Positions 16,287 through 23,299 of a stretch of 34,409 nt of DNA are shown in pieces. Location: the NCBI GenBank assembly GCA_902489795.1, contig CABUBU010000018.1:1-34409 (forward strand). The letters are read 5' to 3'. The DNA comes from an uncultured Azospirillum sp. GTDB taxonomy: Bacteria > Pseudomonadota > Alphaproteobacteria > RF32 > CAG-239. The position numbers were made by a program, and so were the translations under genes. A model generated the notes under the pieces. That model was not told where the DNA came from, did no database searches, and saw only the letters and a list, made by a program, of their open reading frames with translations. Position 1 is the first letter of the stretch. Each line of letters opens with the position of its first letter.

Positions 16287-17477
16287 ATGACAAAGGCAAA
16301 AACAAAAAGGTTTTTAATGACGGCCGCGCTGGGCGCAAGTCTGGCGGCGGGAGTTTCCTTGTTTCCGTTGATGCGGCATATTGTCGGCTGTCAGACAGCC
16401 GATTTTGACAAAATCAGGGTAACCGTCGGTACGGATACTGTTTCCAAGCAGCAATTTTATGAGAGGCTGAGCTATCGTGACGGCGCCTGGCGTTTTGCCG
16501 CTTCCGACGGGACTTTCATTAATGTGGACAGTTTGGCCGACTTTAAGACCAAAGATGCTTTGCTGCATGAATATTTTTGTAAGCTCGAGCTCAAAAACAG
16601 CATTGATACGGTTTATGTGCGCTATGCCATGGGCAGCCCAAAAAAGTATATGTCCGATATCGTGTACGGTATGGGCGCAAAGGACAGTCTGGGATATCTT
16701 CCGTCTTTCGGCAGATATAATTACGATCGATTGAACCTGCGTTATTTTAAAGCCGACAGCGAAGAGCTGCAAAAAGTCGTTGACGTGTACAACGACAAGT
16801 ATAACTGTACTTATCGGCATGAATACCAGCATTATCTTAATGCTGTTTCCGGGATCGGACGAGCCGGGCAGAGCTACGAAAACAAATTTGTCGAGTGTTG
16901 TTTTGACGAAGTTTCCGCCAACATTGCCCAGTTGTTGGAACAGAGAAAGCATTATCTGGAAAACGGGCGGGATTTGTCCTTTTTCACTTCCCGTTTTAAA
17001 TTTTACCGGGAGGCGGTCGAGAGTGGAAAAGTCAAGCCGGCGGCAGGGATTTATTCTAAAAAAGAAGTCGAATTGATTGCCGGCGGCGTTTTTGACGCCT
17101 GGATGGCCGAAAAGTTTAACCTTTATGTCAGAAACAATACGGCACGTACGGTTCATATCTTAAGCAAAACCAATTATAACGGCGTTCAGCCCGACAGTGT
17201 TCGCCACCGGCGGTTGATGCGCGCCTGCTTTAACATCAACGGGGTTGACTTTTATCCTTATATTGCCCGGCGGGAAGCGGAAATAAAAGAGAAAATTCCC
17301 AATGACAAGCTGAAGCTTTTCCGGTTGTTGAAAAAAGAAAAGTTCAAGGAAATGGGGCATTTGGAGAAGTTGGAAAAGATTCGGATTGAAGAGGGTGAGC
17401 GCAACTATAATGTTACGTTAGCTCAAAACAAGCTGTGGGCGCATGCAAAAAGACTGCTGGGAGGCAGCAGCCGCTGA
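16287..17477 (+). CDS. Exported HExxH protein, putative zinc metallopeptidase
   Basis: The 396-residue protein starts with a basic stretch and hydrophobic segment (residues 8-30), an N-terminal signal or anchor, so it should act outside the inner membrane. The centre holds HEYQH (178-182, in TYRHEYQHYLNAVSG), a zinc-protease signature. E203 and E208 in VECCFDEVSANIAQ lie 21 and 26 residues after the last His, where gluzincins put their third ligand. The rest has no motif I recognise: a Tyr-rich N-terminal half (about 60-170) and a basic helical C-terminus. GGAGG lies five bases before ATG 16287. The gene is a single transcription unit with its own promoter. Peptidase function is inferred from the motif only. 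Confidence 0.7.
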   Translation: MTKAKTKRFLMTAALGASLAAGVSLFPLMRHIVGCQTADFDKIRVTVGTDTVSKQQFYERLSYRDGAWRFAASDGTFINVDSLADFKTKDALLHEYFCKLELKNSIDTVYVRYAMGSPKKYMSDIVYGMGAKDSLGYLPSFGRYNYDRLNLRYFKADSEELQKVVDVYNDKYNCTYRHEYQHYLNAVSGIGRAGQSYENKFVECCFDEVSANIAQLLEQRKHYLENGRDLSFFTSRFKFYREAVESGKVKPAAGIYSKKEVELIAGGVFDAWMAEKFNLYVRNNTARTVHILSKTNYNGVQPDSVRHRRLMRACFNINGVDFYPYIARREAEIKEKIPNDKLKLFRLLKKEKFKEMGHLEKLEKIRIEEGERNYNVTLAQNKLWAHAKRLLGGSSR

Positions 17478-18168
17478 CGGGGGAGATAGTCCCGCAATTT
17501 CCGTAAAACGTGTTTTCGGTTCGCAAAGCAGACGAGGACGGGGCAGAGTGCGGAAACTGAAGCGCACTTTGTGCTTTTGACGGCTGCGGTTTGACGGCCG
17601 GTGTGACGGGCAGGAACGTAAAAAAGCGGCGAGTTGTGACGTCATGGTTTTTCAAAGGCAGAAAAATGCAAGCAAATAGGGTGTCTGTGTCGTTCCTGCA
17701 TTTTTGAGGGCGAAAAATCTGTGTCAGATGCACTGATCAGTAGGGGGATAACTTTTCCTGTTTCCCTTTTTTCTTTCCTTCGTCTTACCGCTCTCTTTTG
17801 GTCTTTTTCCGTTTTCTGTTTTTCTTCCGTCCTTCAACTTTCTCTCTCAGTCTTTTTTTGTTTCCTCTTTTTCCGTTTCTTTGTTTTACCTCTCTCTCTT
17901 GGTTTTTTCCGTTTTCTGTTCTTCTTCCGTATTTTTTGACATTCTGTTTTTAGTGCCAAAAACTCTTTTGCTGAAGTTTGTCCGGACTATGTTTCCGGAA
18001 TATTGTGTAAGCTCAACTGCAATTCTTTTCAAAGTTAAGAGCAGTCTTTCAATATAAGAAGCAGAATACCGACATCGCAACCGGGAATTTCGGTGCACAG
18101 GCTGCTATGCGGATACTATAGGAAAAGCCCCGGAAGAGGGCTGAATACATTCGAAATAGGTTAAGGTG
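17478..18168. other. Gene-free region with a pyrimidine-rich repeat tract
   Basis: I see no gene here. From about 17745 to 17940 the plus strand is almost wholly C and T. A block of about 45 bases, built round TTTTCCGTTTTCTGTT and CTTCTTCCGT, occurs at about 17795-17840 and again at about 17895-17930, with a partial TTTTTCCGTTTCTTTG between. Frames through it are low-complexity Phe/Leu/Ser strings. The region runs into the dispersed repeat copy at 18169. Confidence 0.5.
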
Positions 18169-18258
18169 CAAAGCCAATTGAGTGTGGATTTTGATCCGTT
18201 TACGGCGAACCGGGCAATGTTAACCCCGCCGAACCGTCATGCGTCCTTAAAGACGAAG
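18169..18258. repeat. Dispersed repeat, copy B
   Basis: This block is homologous to bases 1-90, in the same orientation: about 31 of the first 37 bases match, and ACCGTCAT plus a CTTAA hairpin recur at the same distance give or take one base. In this copy the stem is CGTC/GACG (18242-18245, 18252-18255). It lies in a gene-free stretch of almost 1 kb. From 18259 to 18458 I see nothing but a GCATGCG/CGCATGC inverted repeat near 18408-18426. Confidence 0.6.
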
Positions 18259-18458
18259 AATATTTCCGAATATATGCGAAGTGCCTGCGTTATATGCGGA
18301 AATTCTTTTTTTTGTGCCCGGAAAACCATGTTCGGGGTATGCAGTCAACTCGTCGTGTCAGGGGCATATGTTTTTTAGTGTTTGCCGGTGCTTTGCGGGT
18401 TAACCCGCATGCGAAAAATTCCGCATGCAGGTGTCTTTTGATCATGCGGCAGAAAAAA

Positions 18459-18754
18459 TTACGGTATAACAGCTTGAGATAGAATGTAAAACTCTTCCTG
18501 TTCGGGGCGGTATTCCTTTTCCGTCTTTTCCAGTCCGGCATCAAAGTGCTCGGCTTCTTTTTCGTCAAATGTAAAAACCGGACTGGGACGATAGACGTAT
18601 TTTTTTCCGTTTTCCAAGGTTCCCGGTTTCAGCTCTTTGACCAGCATTGCCGCCGGAAAAGTTCCGTCTTCTGTGCAGACGTTGAGTTTTTTGCAGCTTT
18701 TTCGGCGCGGTCTTTTTCCTCTTCGTTTCTGATGGTAATTGTGGCAGACTTTTC
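18459..18754 (-). pseudogene. Frame-broken remnant of an unrecognised gene
   Basis: Reading from 18754 downwards, one frame gives a natural-looking start (TITIRNEEEKDRAEKAAKN). The -1 frame then continues as LNVCTEDGTFPAAMLVKELKPG and runs to a stop at 18459. The switch point is an A6 run, AAAAAAC at 18692-18686, in exactly the phase of the -1 slippery heptamer A AAA AAC. The first frame opens right after a TAA with no usable start codon, so it also looks 5'-truncated. A continuous alternative from TTG 18770 gives an implausibly basic N-terminus. I do not recognise the family. Decay fits the gene-poor setting next to a repeat. Confidence 0.5.
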
Positions 18755-18819
18755 TTATGCGGAATTGCAAAGGGCGGAAAAGCGGGCGGTTCGGGGAAAA
18801 GAAGCGCCGCCCGTCTTTT

Positions 18820-20142
18820 TCAGGCTGCTTTTTTCGGCGGCGTGTCGGTTTGGTCCGGTTCTTTTATGCGGACGATATCGGCGCCGACGCCGCGCAGCTT
18901 TTCTTCCAGTTTTTCGTAGCCGCGGTCCAGATGGTAGACCCGGTTGACGATGGTTTCGCCTTCGGCAATAAGGCCGGCCAAAACCAGAGCAAACGAAGCT
19001 CTCAGGTCGGTTGCCATGACCTGTGCGCCGTACAGCTTTTTGACGCCGCGGACAATTGCCGAAGCATGGCCGTGGACATTGATGTTGGCGCCCATCCGCA
19101 TCAGTTCGGGAACATGCATGAAGCGGTTTTCAAAAATGGTTTCGGTAACCATTGACGCGCCGTCGGCCGTCAGCATCAAAGTGAGAAACTGAGCCTGAAG
19201 GTCGGTCGGAAAACCGGGATAATAGTCCGTCATTATGTCTTTGCCCTCCAGCCGGCAGTTTTCGGCATCAATGATGATGCCGTGCGGTTTTTCTATAACT
19301 CTTACGCCCATTTCGCTTAAAATGCGGAGCGGGGTCTTCAGAGTTGCGGCCTGAGCGTTTATCAGCTCTATTCGTCCGCGGGTGATGGCGGCGGCAACGG
19401 CGTAAGAGCCGGCCTCGATACGGTCGGGAATTACCTTATGAACGGTGCCGTGCAGCTCCTTCACGCCTTCGATTGTCAGAATCGGTGTACCGATACCCGT
19501 AATTTTTGCGCCCATGGCATTGAGCATTTCCGCCAGATTGCCGATTTCCGGTTCCATGGCGGCATTTTCAATGACCGTGGTTCCTTCGGCTAAAGCGGCT
19601 GCCATCAGAATGTTGCAAGTGGCGCCGACGGAGGCGATGTTGAAAATCAGGTGAGCGCCCTTAAGTCCGTTTTCTGCCCGGGCAATGACATAACCGTTTT
19701 TAATTTCGATCGAAGCGCCCATCTGTTCCAGCGCGGAAAGGTGGATGTCCATCGGACGGGCGCCGATGGCGCAGCCGCCGGGCAGGGACAGTTCCGCATA
19801 ATGTTCTCTGGCCAGAAGCGGTCCCAGCACGTAGTAGGAAGCGCGCATTTTGCGCACGTAGTCGTACGGTGCGATCAGGCTTTTGGTTTGGGTAGTCTGG
19901 TAAGTGTACATTTTGCACGGGTTGCCGTCGACCACTTCGTTACGGCTGTCAATTAGTGTGCCGAGCTGTTCCAGAAGCAGATTCATGGAGCGAATGTCGG
20001 AAAGGGAAGGCATGTTGGTCAAGGTGACGCGTTCCCGGGTGAGGAGGGAGGCGCATATCAACGGCAGCGCCGCATTTTTGGCGCCGCTGATGTAGATTTG
20101 ACCGGAGAGCCGGCGCCCGCCGTTAATCTTTAGTTTGTCCAT
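18820..20142 (-). CDS. murA: UDP-N-acetylglucosamine 1-carboxyvinyltransferase
   Basis: MurA transfers enolpyruvate from PEP to UDP-GlcNAc, the first committed step of peptidoglycan synthesis in the cytoplasm. The 440 residues begin with the family signature KLKINGGRRLSGQIYISGAKNAALPL. The active-site cysteine C124 is kept in PGGCAIGARP, so fosfomycin sensitivity would be expected at the target. GRIELINAQ, DYYPGFPTDLQAQF and FENRFMHVPELMRMGA follow. The start overlaps the 3' end of a small gene by 20 bases, an arrangement common in alphaproteobacteria. The last residues (PPKKAA) form a short extra tail. Confidence 0.96.
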   Translation of the reverse strand: MDKLKINGGRRLSGQIYISGAKNAALPLICASLLTRERVTLTNMPSLSDIRSMNLLLEQLGTLIDSRNEVVDGNPCKMYTYQTTQTKSLIAPYDYVRKMRASYYVLGPLLAREHYAELSLPGGCAIGARPMDIHLSALEQMGASIEIKNGYVIARAENGLKGAHLIFNIASVGATCNILMAAALAEGTTVIENAAMEPEIGNLAEMLNAMGAKITGIGTPILTIEGVKELHGTVHKVIPDRIEAGSYAVAAAITRGRIELINAQAATLKTPLRILSEMGVRVIEKPHGIIIDAENCRLEGKDIMTDYYPGFPTDLQAQFLTLMLTADGASMVTETIFENRFMHVPELMRMGANINVHGHASAIVRGVKKLYGAQVMATDLRASFALVLAGLIAEGETIVNRVYHLDRGYEKLEEKLRGVGADIVRIKEPDQTDTPPKKAA

Positions 20143-20287
20143 CGTCTTTTACTTTCTCTGTTTGGGATTTTTTTTGTAAGGCTTCCTGTTGTTTTTTGCG
20201 TTTTTCCATATTTTTGCGCAAGGCTTCTGCTTCTCGCTCAAAACGCAGATCGGACCGCCTTTTTGTTTTTTCGGTCATATGAAACAT
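20123..20287 (-). CDS. Small basic protein encoded upstream of murA
   Basis: This charged protein of about 51-54 residues (MTEKTKRRSDLRF..., RFEREAEALRKNMEKRKKQQEALQKK) is predicted to be one long helix. Alphaproteobacteria often carry a similar short Arg/Lys/Ala-rich protein directly before murA. Function is unknown. The start is uncertain: ATG 20287 has AAGGA very close, while ATG 20278 has it 12 bases away. Its stop lies 20 bases inside murA, implying translational coupling. A longer frame reaching upstream to 20380 lacks a ribosome-binding site. Confidence 0.65.
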   Translation of the reverse strand: MFHMTEKTKRRSDLRFEREAEALRKNMEKRKKQQEALQKKSQTEKVKDDGQTKD

Positions 20288-20459
20288 AAGTCCTTTTTTA
20301 ATTTTTACTGCAACACTATAGCAGGTTTTAAAAAAGCGAATCAAGCCGCTCAGTTTTTTATTGTGCAAAAGTGGTTTCATTTTTTATTGAAATCAATCCG
20401 TTATACGGTTTGTTAAGCTAATGGGTGTGTTTTAATGTGTTAACAATTTATAATTAGTA

Positions 20460-20488
20460 TTGATGTTTTGTTTAAAATAGATTATTAA
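20460..20488 (+). promoter_or_regulatory. Possible promoter of the small lipoprotein gene
   Basis: TTGATG (20460-20465) and TATTAA (20483-20488) lie 17 bp apart, 40 bases before the ATG at 20529. The region is AT-rich, so chance matches are likely. Confidence 0.35.
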
Positions 20489-20528
20489 TTGTGAAAAAAT
20501 AATTTTTAGAGTAGGGCTTGCGAGTATC

Positions 20529-20831
20529 ATGAAAAAATGTATTTTGATTTTATGTCTTCTGTTGTCAGCATGTATAAATACCGTTACTTATTCTCACCGG
20601 CAGAACGGGGTGGATGTTTATGTGGCTCGGTGCAACGGCTCTTTTGTTGACATTTCGCTGTGTTATCGGCAGGCGAGTCAGGCTTGTAACGGCAATTTTG
20701 AAGTTTTGAACGCTTCGGTGGAAAATGCCGGTACCGTCAACAATATGAGCGTGCAGACGGGAATGACGCCGATGTTGTACGGAACACAGGATAATGTTTT
20801 GAACCGTTCGATCATGTTTTACTGCAAGTAA
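20529..20831 (+). CDS. Small Cys-rich predicted lipoprotein
   Basis: The 100-residue protein has a lipoprotein signal (KKCILILCLLLSAC, lipobox LSAC with Cys15). A mature part with further cysteines follows (ARCNGS, SLCYRQASQACNG, MFYCK), likely disulphide-bonded in the periplasm. I recognise no family. It ends in a good terminator at 20888 and stands alone, just before the AT-rich broken region. Confidence 0.7.
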   Translation: MKKCILILCLLLSACINTVTYSHRQNGVDVYVARCNGSFVDISLCYRQASQACNGNFEVLNASVENAGTVNNMSVQTGMTPMLYGTQDNVLNRSIMFYCK

Positions 20832-20887
20832 GGTTTGTCGTACGGGTTTTGCCGCAGCGTTTTGGGGCGGAAAGTCGTTTTTGGGCG

Positions 20888-20924
20888 ACGCCGTTTTCCC
20901 TGTCGGGGAAGCGGCGTTTTTTGT
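20888..20924 (+). terminator. Terminator of the small lipoprotein gene
   Basis: A 13-bp stem with two G-U pairs (20888-20900 with 20905-20917) and loop TGTC runs into six T. Confidence 0.85.
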
Positions 20925-21134
20925 TTTAAAAAAAACGGAAATCGTTTTTCCTTTTAAGCGGAAAAGAGGGATCCGGTTTGTGACGCGATACATGTTCAGG
21001 TTTGAAAACGATGCATGCTGCCGGGGGATTGTTGAACCTGAGATTGTGAGAGGTTAAAAAATAAACGTGAAGGTAAAAATTGTTGTCTAGGGCTGATATT
21101 TGTTTTAATTATTTATAAAGAAGAGTGTTTTTTT

Positions 21135-21266
21135 ATGATAAAAAAATATATTTTAGCGGGATTGTTAATTTTATTTCTTGTTTCTGCTTTTGCCGACGGG
21201 GGAATTGCCCTTGTGGATAAATACGATTCAAATGTTTTTTCGTATTTCATATTCAGACGATTCTGA
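21135..21266 (+). pseudogene. Short secreted-looking frame, possible 5' remnant of the NERD gene
   Basis: ATG 21135 opens a 43-codon frame with a basic start and hydrophobic segment (KKYILAGLLILFLVSAFA), then 24 residues to TGA. AAGAAGAG lies about ten bases upstream. NERD-domain proteins often begin with a membrane helix, and the NERD remnant starts in another frame a few bases before this stop. It may therefore be the 5' end of the same destroyed gene. It could also be an independent short peptide. Confidence 0.4.
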
Positions 21267-21751
21267 GTATTGGAGTAAGAATATGTTTGGCAATAAATAT
21301 AAATTTTATAATCCGATCAGGCAAAATAAAGCTCATATTTCTGCCCTTAGCAGGCAATTAGGATAAGTTCATACCAATTATTGTTTTCTCAAACAGGGCT
21401 GATTTAAAGGTTAATACAGCACATAATGTTATTTATACCACTCAAATCAATAGAGTAATAAAAGAATATTCAGAAATAAAATTTTCAGAAACAGATATTC
21501 AAAAACTTTGCGATAAAATTTCTTTACTTAATATTGTATCACCTAAAGTTAAAAAGCAACATGTATTAGAAACTCAAAATACGATTGCGACCAAATAACA
21601 GCTAATGCAACAAGGTATTTGTTCGAGATGTGGACATGGTTTAATTCTCAGAAACGGAAAATATGGTGATTTTTTTTGGTGTAGTAACTATCCTAACTGT
21701 AAATTTATCAAACTTATTGGGCATAGAAACAGCTATTTTCTAAATAACTGA
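21245..21751 (+). pseudogene. Decayed NERD-domain / topoisomerase zinc-ribbon protein
   Basis: Three pieces together spell the end of a NERD (nuclease-related) domain protein. Piece one (to TAA 21364) reads DDSEYWSKNMFGNKYKFYNPIRQNKAHISAL, the C-terminal NERD signature. Piece two, shifted one base (21362-21598), reads DKFIPIIVFSNRADLKV and VIYTTQINRVI. Piece three, after an in-frame TAA, reads CSRCGHGLILRNGKYGDFFWCSNYPNC, a topoisomerase-type zinc ribbon. The NERD core with its catalytic acidic residues is deleted. One frameshift and one stop break the rest. The DNA is far richer in A and T than its neighbours, suggesting foreign origin. NERD proteins are thought to act in DNA processing. Confidence 0.82.
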
Positions 21752-21952
21752 TTAAAAAGTTCATTAGAAACTTGTTAAAATAGTTTTTTATCGAATTGGG
21801 ATTTTAAATGGTAAAACGCTTGGTTTTATTAGCTTTTTGTTAAAAAGTCCAATAATTCTTTCAAAATTTCTATTTTAAAATCATCAAAATCGGATTTAAT
21901 AAGTGTTGGTTTAAAAAACAAAAATCCGCAATAAATACGGAAATCTTAAAAA

Positions 21953-22027
21953 TGGTGCCGCTAGCAAGAATCGGACTTGCGACCCCACCCTTACCAAGGG
22001 TGTGCTCTACCACTGAGCTATAGCGGC
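21953..22027 (-). tRNA. tRNA-Thr (anticodon GGT)
   Basis: The minus strand shows a full cloverleaf: acceptor GCCGCTA/TAGCGGC, D-arm AGCTCAGTGGTAGAGC, anticodon stem CACCC/GGGTG around loop TTGGTAA (anticodon GGT), T-arm and an encoded CCA. It decodes ACC and ACU. Its 5' half is repeated twice more upstream. The only good promoter lies beyond the outermost half copy, so how this intact copy is transcribed is unclear. Confidence 0.95.
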
Positions 22028-22177
22028 ATAATAATGTTTTTTCAGGTGGAGCCGCAAGAAACTTGCTCCCCTTCGGCATCTAAGCTCACCACGGTCGTCT
22101 TGCCTCCCTTGTTCGCTAAGATGTTCCGAAGATCTTGCAGACAAAAACAATTCTCAGAATTGTTTTTACTTAGCGAT

Positions 22178-22217
22178 CCCTTACCAAGGGTGTGCTCTAC
22201 CACTGAGCTATAGCGGC
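22178..22217 (-). pseudogene. Truncated tRNA-Thr(GGT), 5' half, inner copy
   Basis: Forty bases match the intact tRNA from its 5' end through the anticodon loop and most of the 3' anticodon-stem strand, then switch to ATCGCT of the repeat unit. No 3' half or CCA is present. Confidence 0.85.
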
Positions 22218-22367
22218 ATAATAATGTTTTTTCAGGTGGAGCCGCAAGAAACTTGCTCCCCTTCGGCATCTAAGCTCACCACGGTCGTCTTGCCTCCCTT
22301 GTTCGCTAAGATGTTCCGAAGATCTTGCAGACAAAAACAATTCTCAGAATTGTTTTTACTTAGCGAT

Positions 22368-22407
22368 CCCTTACCAAGGGTGTGCTCTACCACTGAGCTA
22401 TAGCGGC
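22368..22407 (-). pseudogene. Truncated tRNA-Thr(GGT), 5' half, promoter-proximal copy
   Basis: The same 40-base tRNA 5' half as at 22178, here directly behind the sigma70-like promoter at 22425-22453. It is joined to the repeat unit, whose AT-rich palindrome could act as a terminator, so the promoter would first transcribe a half tRNA. Confidence 0.85.
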
Positions 22408-22424
22408 GTTATTGAATTGAGGGG

Positions 22425-22453
22425 AATATAAAACATCTTTTTTATAAATGCAA
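22425..22453 (-). promoter_or_regulatory. Promoter of the tRNA-Thr(GGT) locus
   Basis: On the minus strand TTGCAT (22453-22448) and TATATT (22430-22425) have a 17-bp spacer. The predicted start is about ten bases before the first tRNA half at 22407, a typical tRNA promoter position. Confidence 0.6.
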
Positions 22454-22975
22454 TAATATTTTTAAGATAATTGATAAAAAAATATTGAATCTTCATATCT
22501 GTTTGTTTTTATATTGTTTTTTTGTGGCGGTAAATTGGGGAAATGTCAATATCAAGAATTAAGAAGACCGGAAATGTTTGGAATGCAAAGCGATTTATGA
22601 ACAGTAAAAGAAAAACGGGAGGTGATGGCGGAAGCAAACAAGCGATGCTTGAAACGGCATTATTGCAGAAACGAGGAACAGGAGGAGAGGTGCGTCGAGT
22701 ATAGGGAGAATTGTGCGTAAAACTATGTCGTTGGCGTTGCCGGATTAGGAGCGGGACGGTGTCAGTTGGGGCAGGGATGCCGGAAAAGACGGCGGGATGG
22801 TGCGGTCGATTGGCAGCGACGGAAGAGTTGAATTGAGCGGGGTGGAAAAGACGACGGCGGAAGGGGGCGTGAGCGGAAAAGTGTTAGGCAAAAGCAGGCC
22901 GGAGCGGGCGGGGTAATATGAGAAGCTGTCGGAGCGGGCAAATGTGGTTTTTTATCGTTAATTTTTCATTTTAGG
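22454..22975. other. Gene-free region, purine-rich from about 22580 to 22920
   Basis: The first 100 bases are AT-rich. The plus strand then becomes strongly G/A-rich with many GGAGG-like and GGCGG-like blocks and frequent stops in all frames. No open frame of useful length, RNA gene or clear repeat is visible. It may be a decayed gene or the same kind of skewed tract as at 155-447. Confidence 0.45.
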
Positions 22976-23004
22976 TTGCCATCGGAGTGAAAAAAAATTA
23001 TATT
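22976..23004 (+). promoter_or_regulatory. Promoter of the small membrane protein / ROK kinase pair
   Basis: TTGCCA (22976-22981) and TATATT (22999-23004) lie 17 bp apart, about 30 bases before ATG 23034. Confidence 0.6.
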
Positions 23005-23033
23005 TACTGATAAAAAGAAGAGGATTAAGCTAC

Positions 23034-23285
23034 ATGCAGAAGATATTGTCTTGGGTTTTTATGTTTATGTTTGCCGGGTTGGCGTTTACGGTTTTTTTAT
23101 ATGTTGCCTCGATTATTATTCCTATTTTGTTTTTCGTGGTTTTGGTCGGTTTTTTATGGATCCGCTACAAACAGCGCAAAGCGGTAAAGCTGATGTTTGA
23201 GCGGAATGCCGGTCGCGAAAGGCAACAACCAAGAGGTGAAATCATTGATGCGGAATATGAAATTATTGACGATAACAAACATTAG
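23034..23285 (+). CDS. Small membrane protein
   Basis: The 83-residue protein has a hydrophobic N-terminal two thirds that make one long or two close membrane helices (about 5-30 and 30-48). A basic stretch (RYKQRKAVK) and an acidic tail with a near-repeat IIDAEYEIIDD follow. Such tails occur in many small proteobacterial membrane proteins of unknown role. AAGAGGA lies upstream of ATG 23034. The ROK kinase starts 15 bases after its stop, so the two form an operon. Confidence 0.7.
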   Translation: MQKILSWVFMFMFAGLAFTVFLYVASIIIPILFFVVLVGFLWIRYKQRKAVKLMFERNAGRERQQPRGEIIDAEYEIIDDNKH

Positions 23286-23299
23286 AGGGAGTTAAGGCA

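Larger units (their letters stand above)
21988..22407. repeat. 190-bp tandem repeat containing a tRNA-Thr 5' half
   Basis: Two consecutive 190-bp units (21988-22177, 22178-22367) appear identical, followed by the first 40 bases of a third (22368-22407). Each unit carries the 5' half of tRNA-Thr(GGT) as far as the anticodon stem. It also carries three hairpins: GGAG...CTCC (22048-22069), a long CTTCGG...CCGAAG arm (22071-22131), and a perfect 11-bp AAAAACAATTC/GAATTGTTTTT (22143-22167). The pattern shows head-to-tail duplication with one breakpoint inside the tRNA. Unequal recombination, a structured insertion element or an assembly error could explain it. Confidence 0.85.

Noticed and set aside
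17721..17939. Phe/Leu/Ser-rich plus-strand frame resembling a membrane protein
   Set aside because: It is the translation of a CT-rich tract; hydrophobicity follows from base composition alone.
22042..22269. Minus-strand frame of about 75 codons through the tRNA repeats, ending in VSCGST
   Set aside because: It reads through a tRNA half and hairpins; the same frame recurs only because the DNA is duplicated. I could not link its end to a real protein.
21988..22407. A CRISPR array
   Set aside because: The repeated unit is 190 bp, has no short repeat-spacer alternation, and contains tRNA sequence; there are no cas genes.
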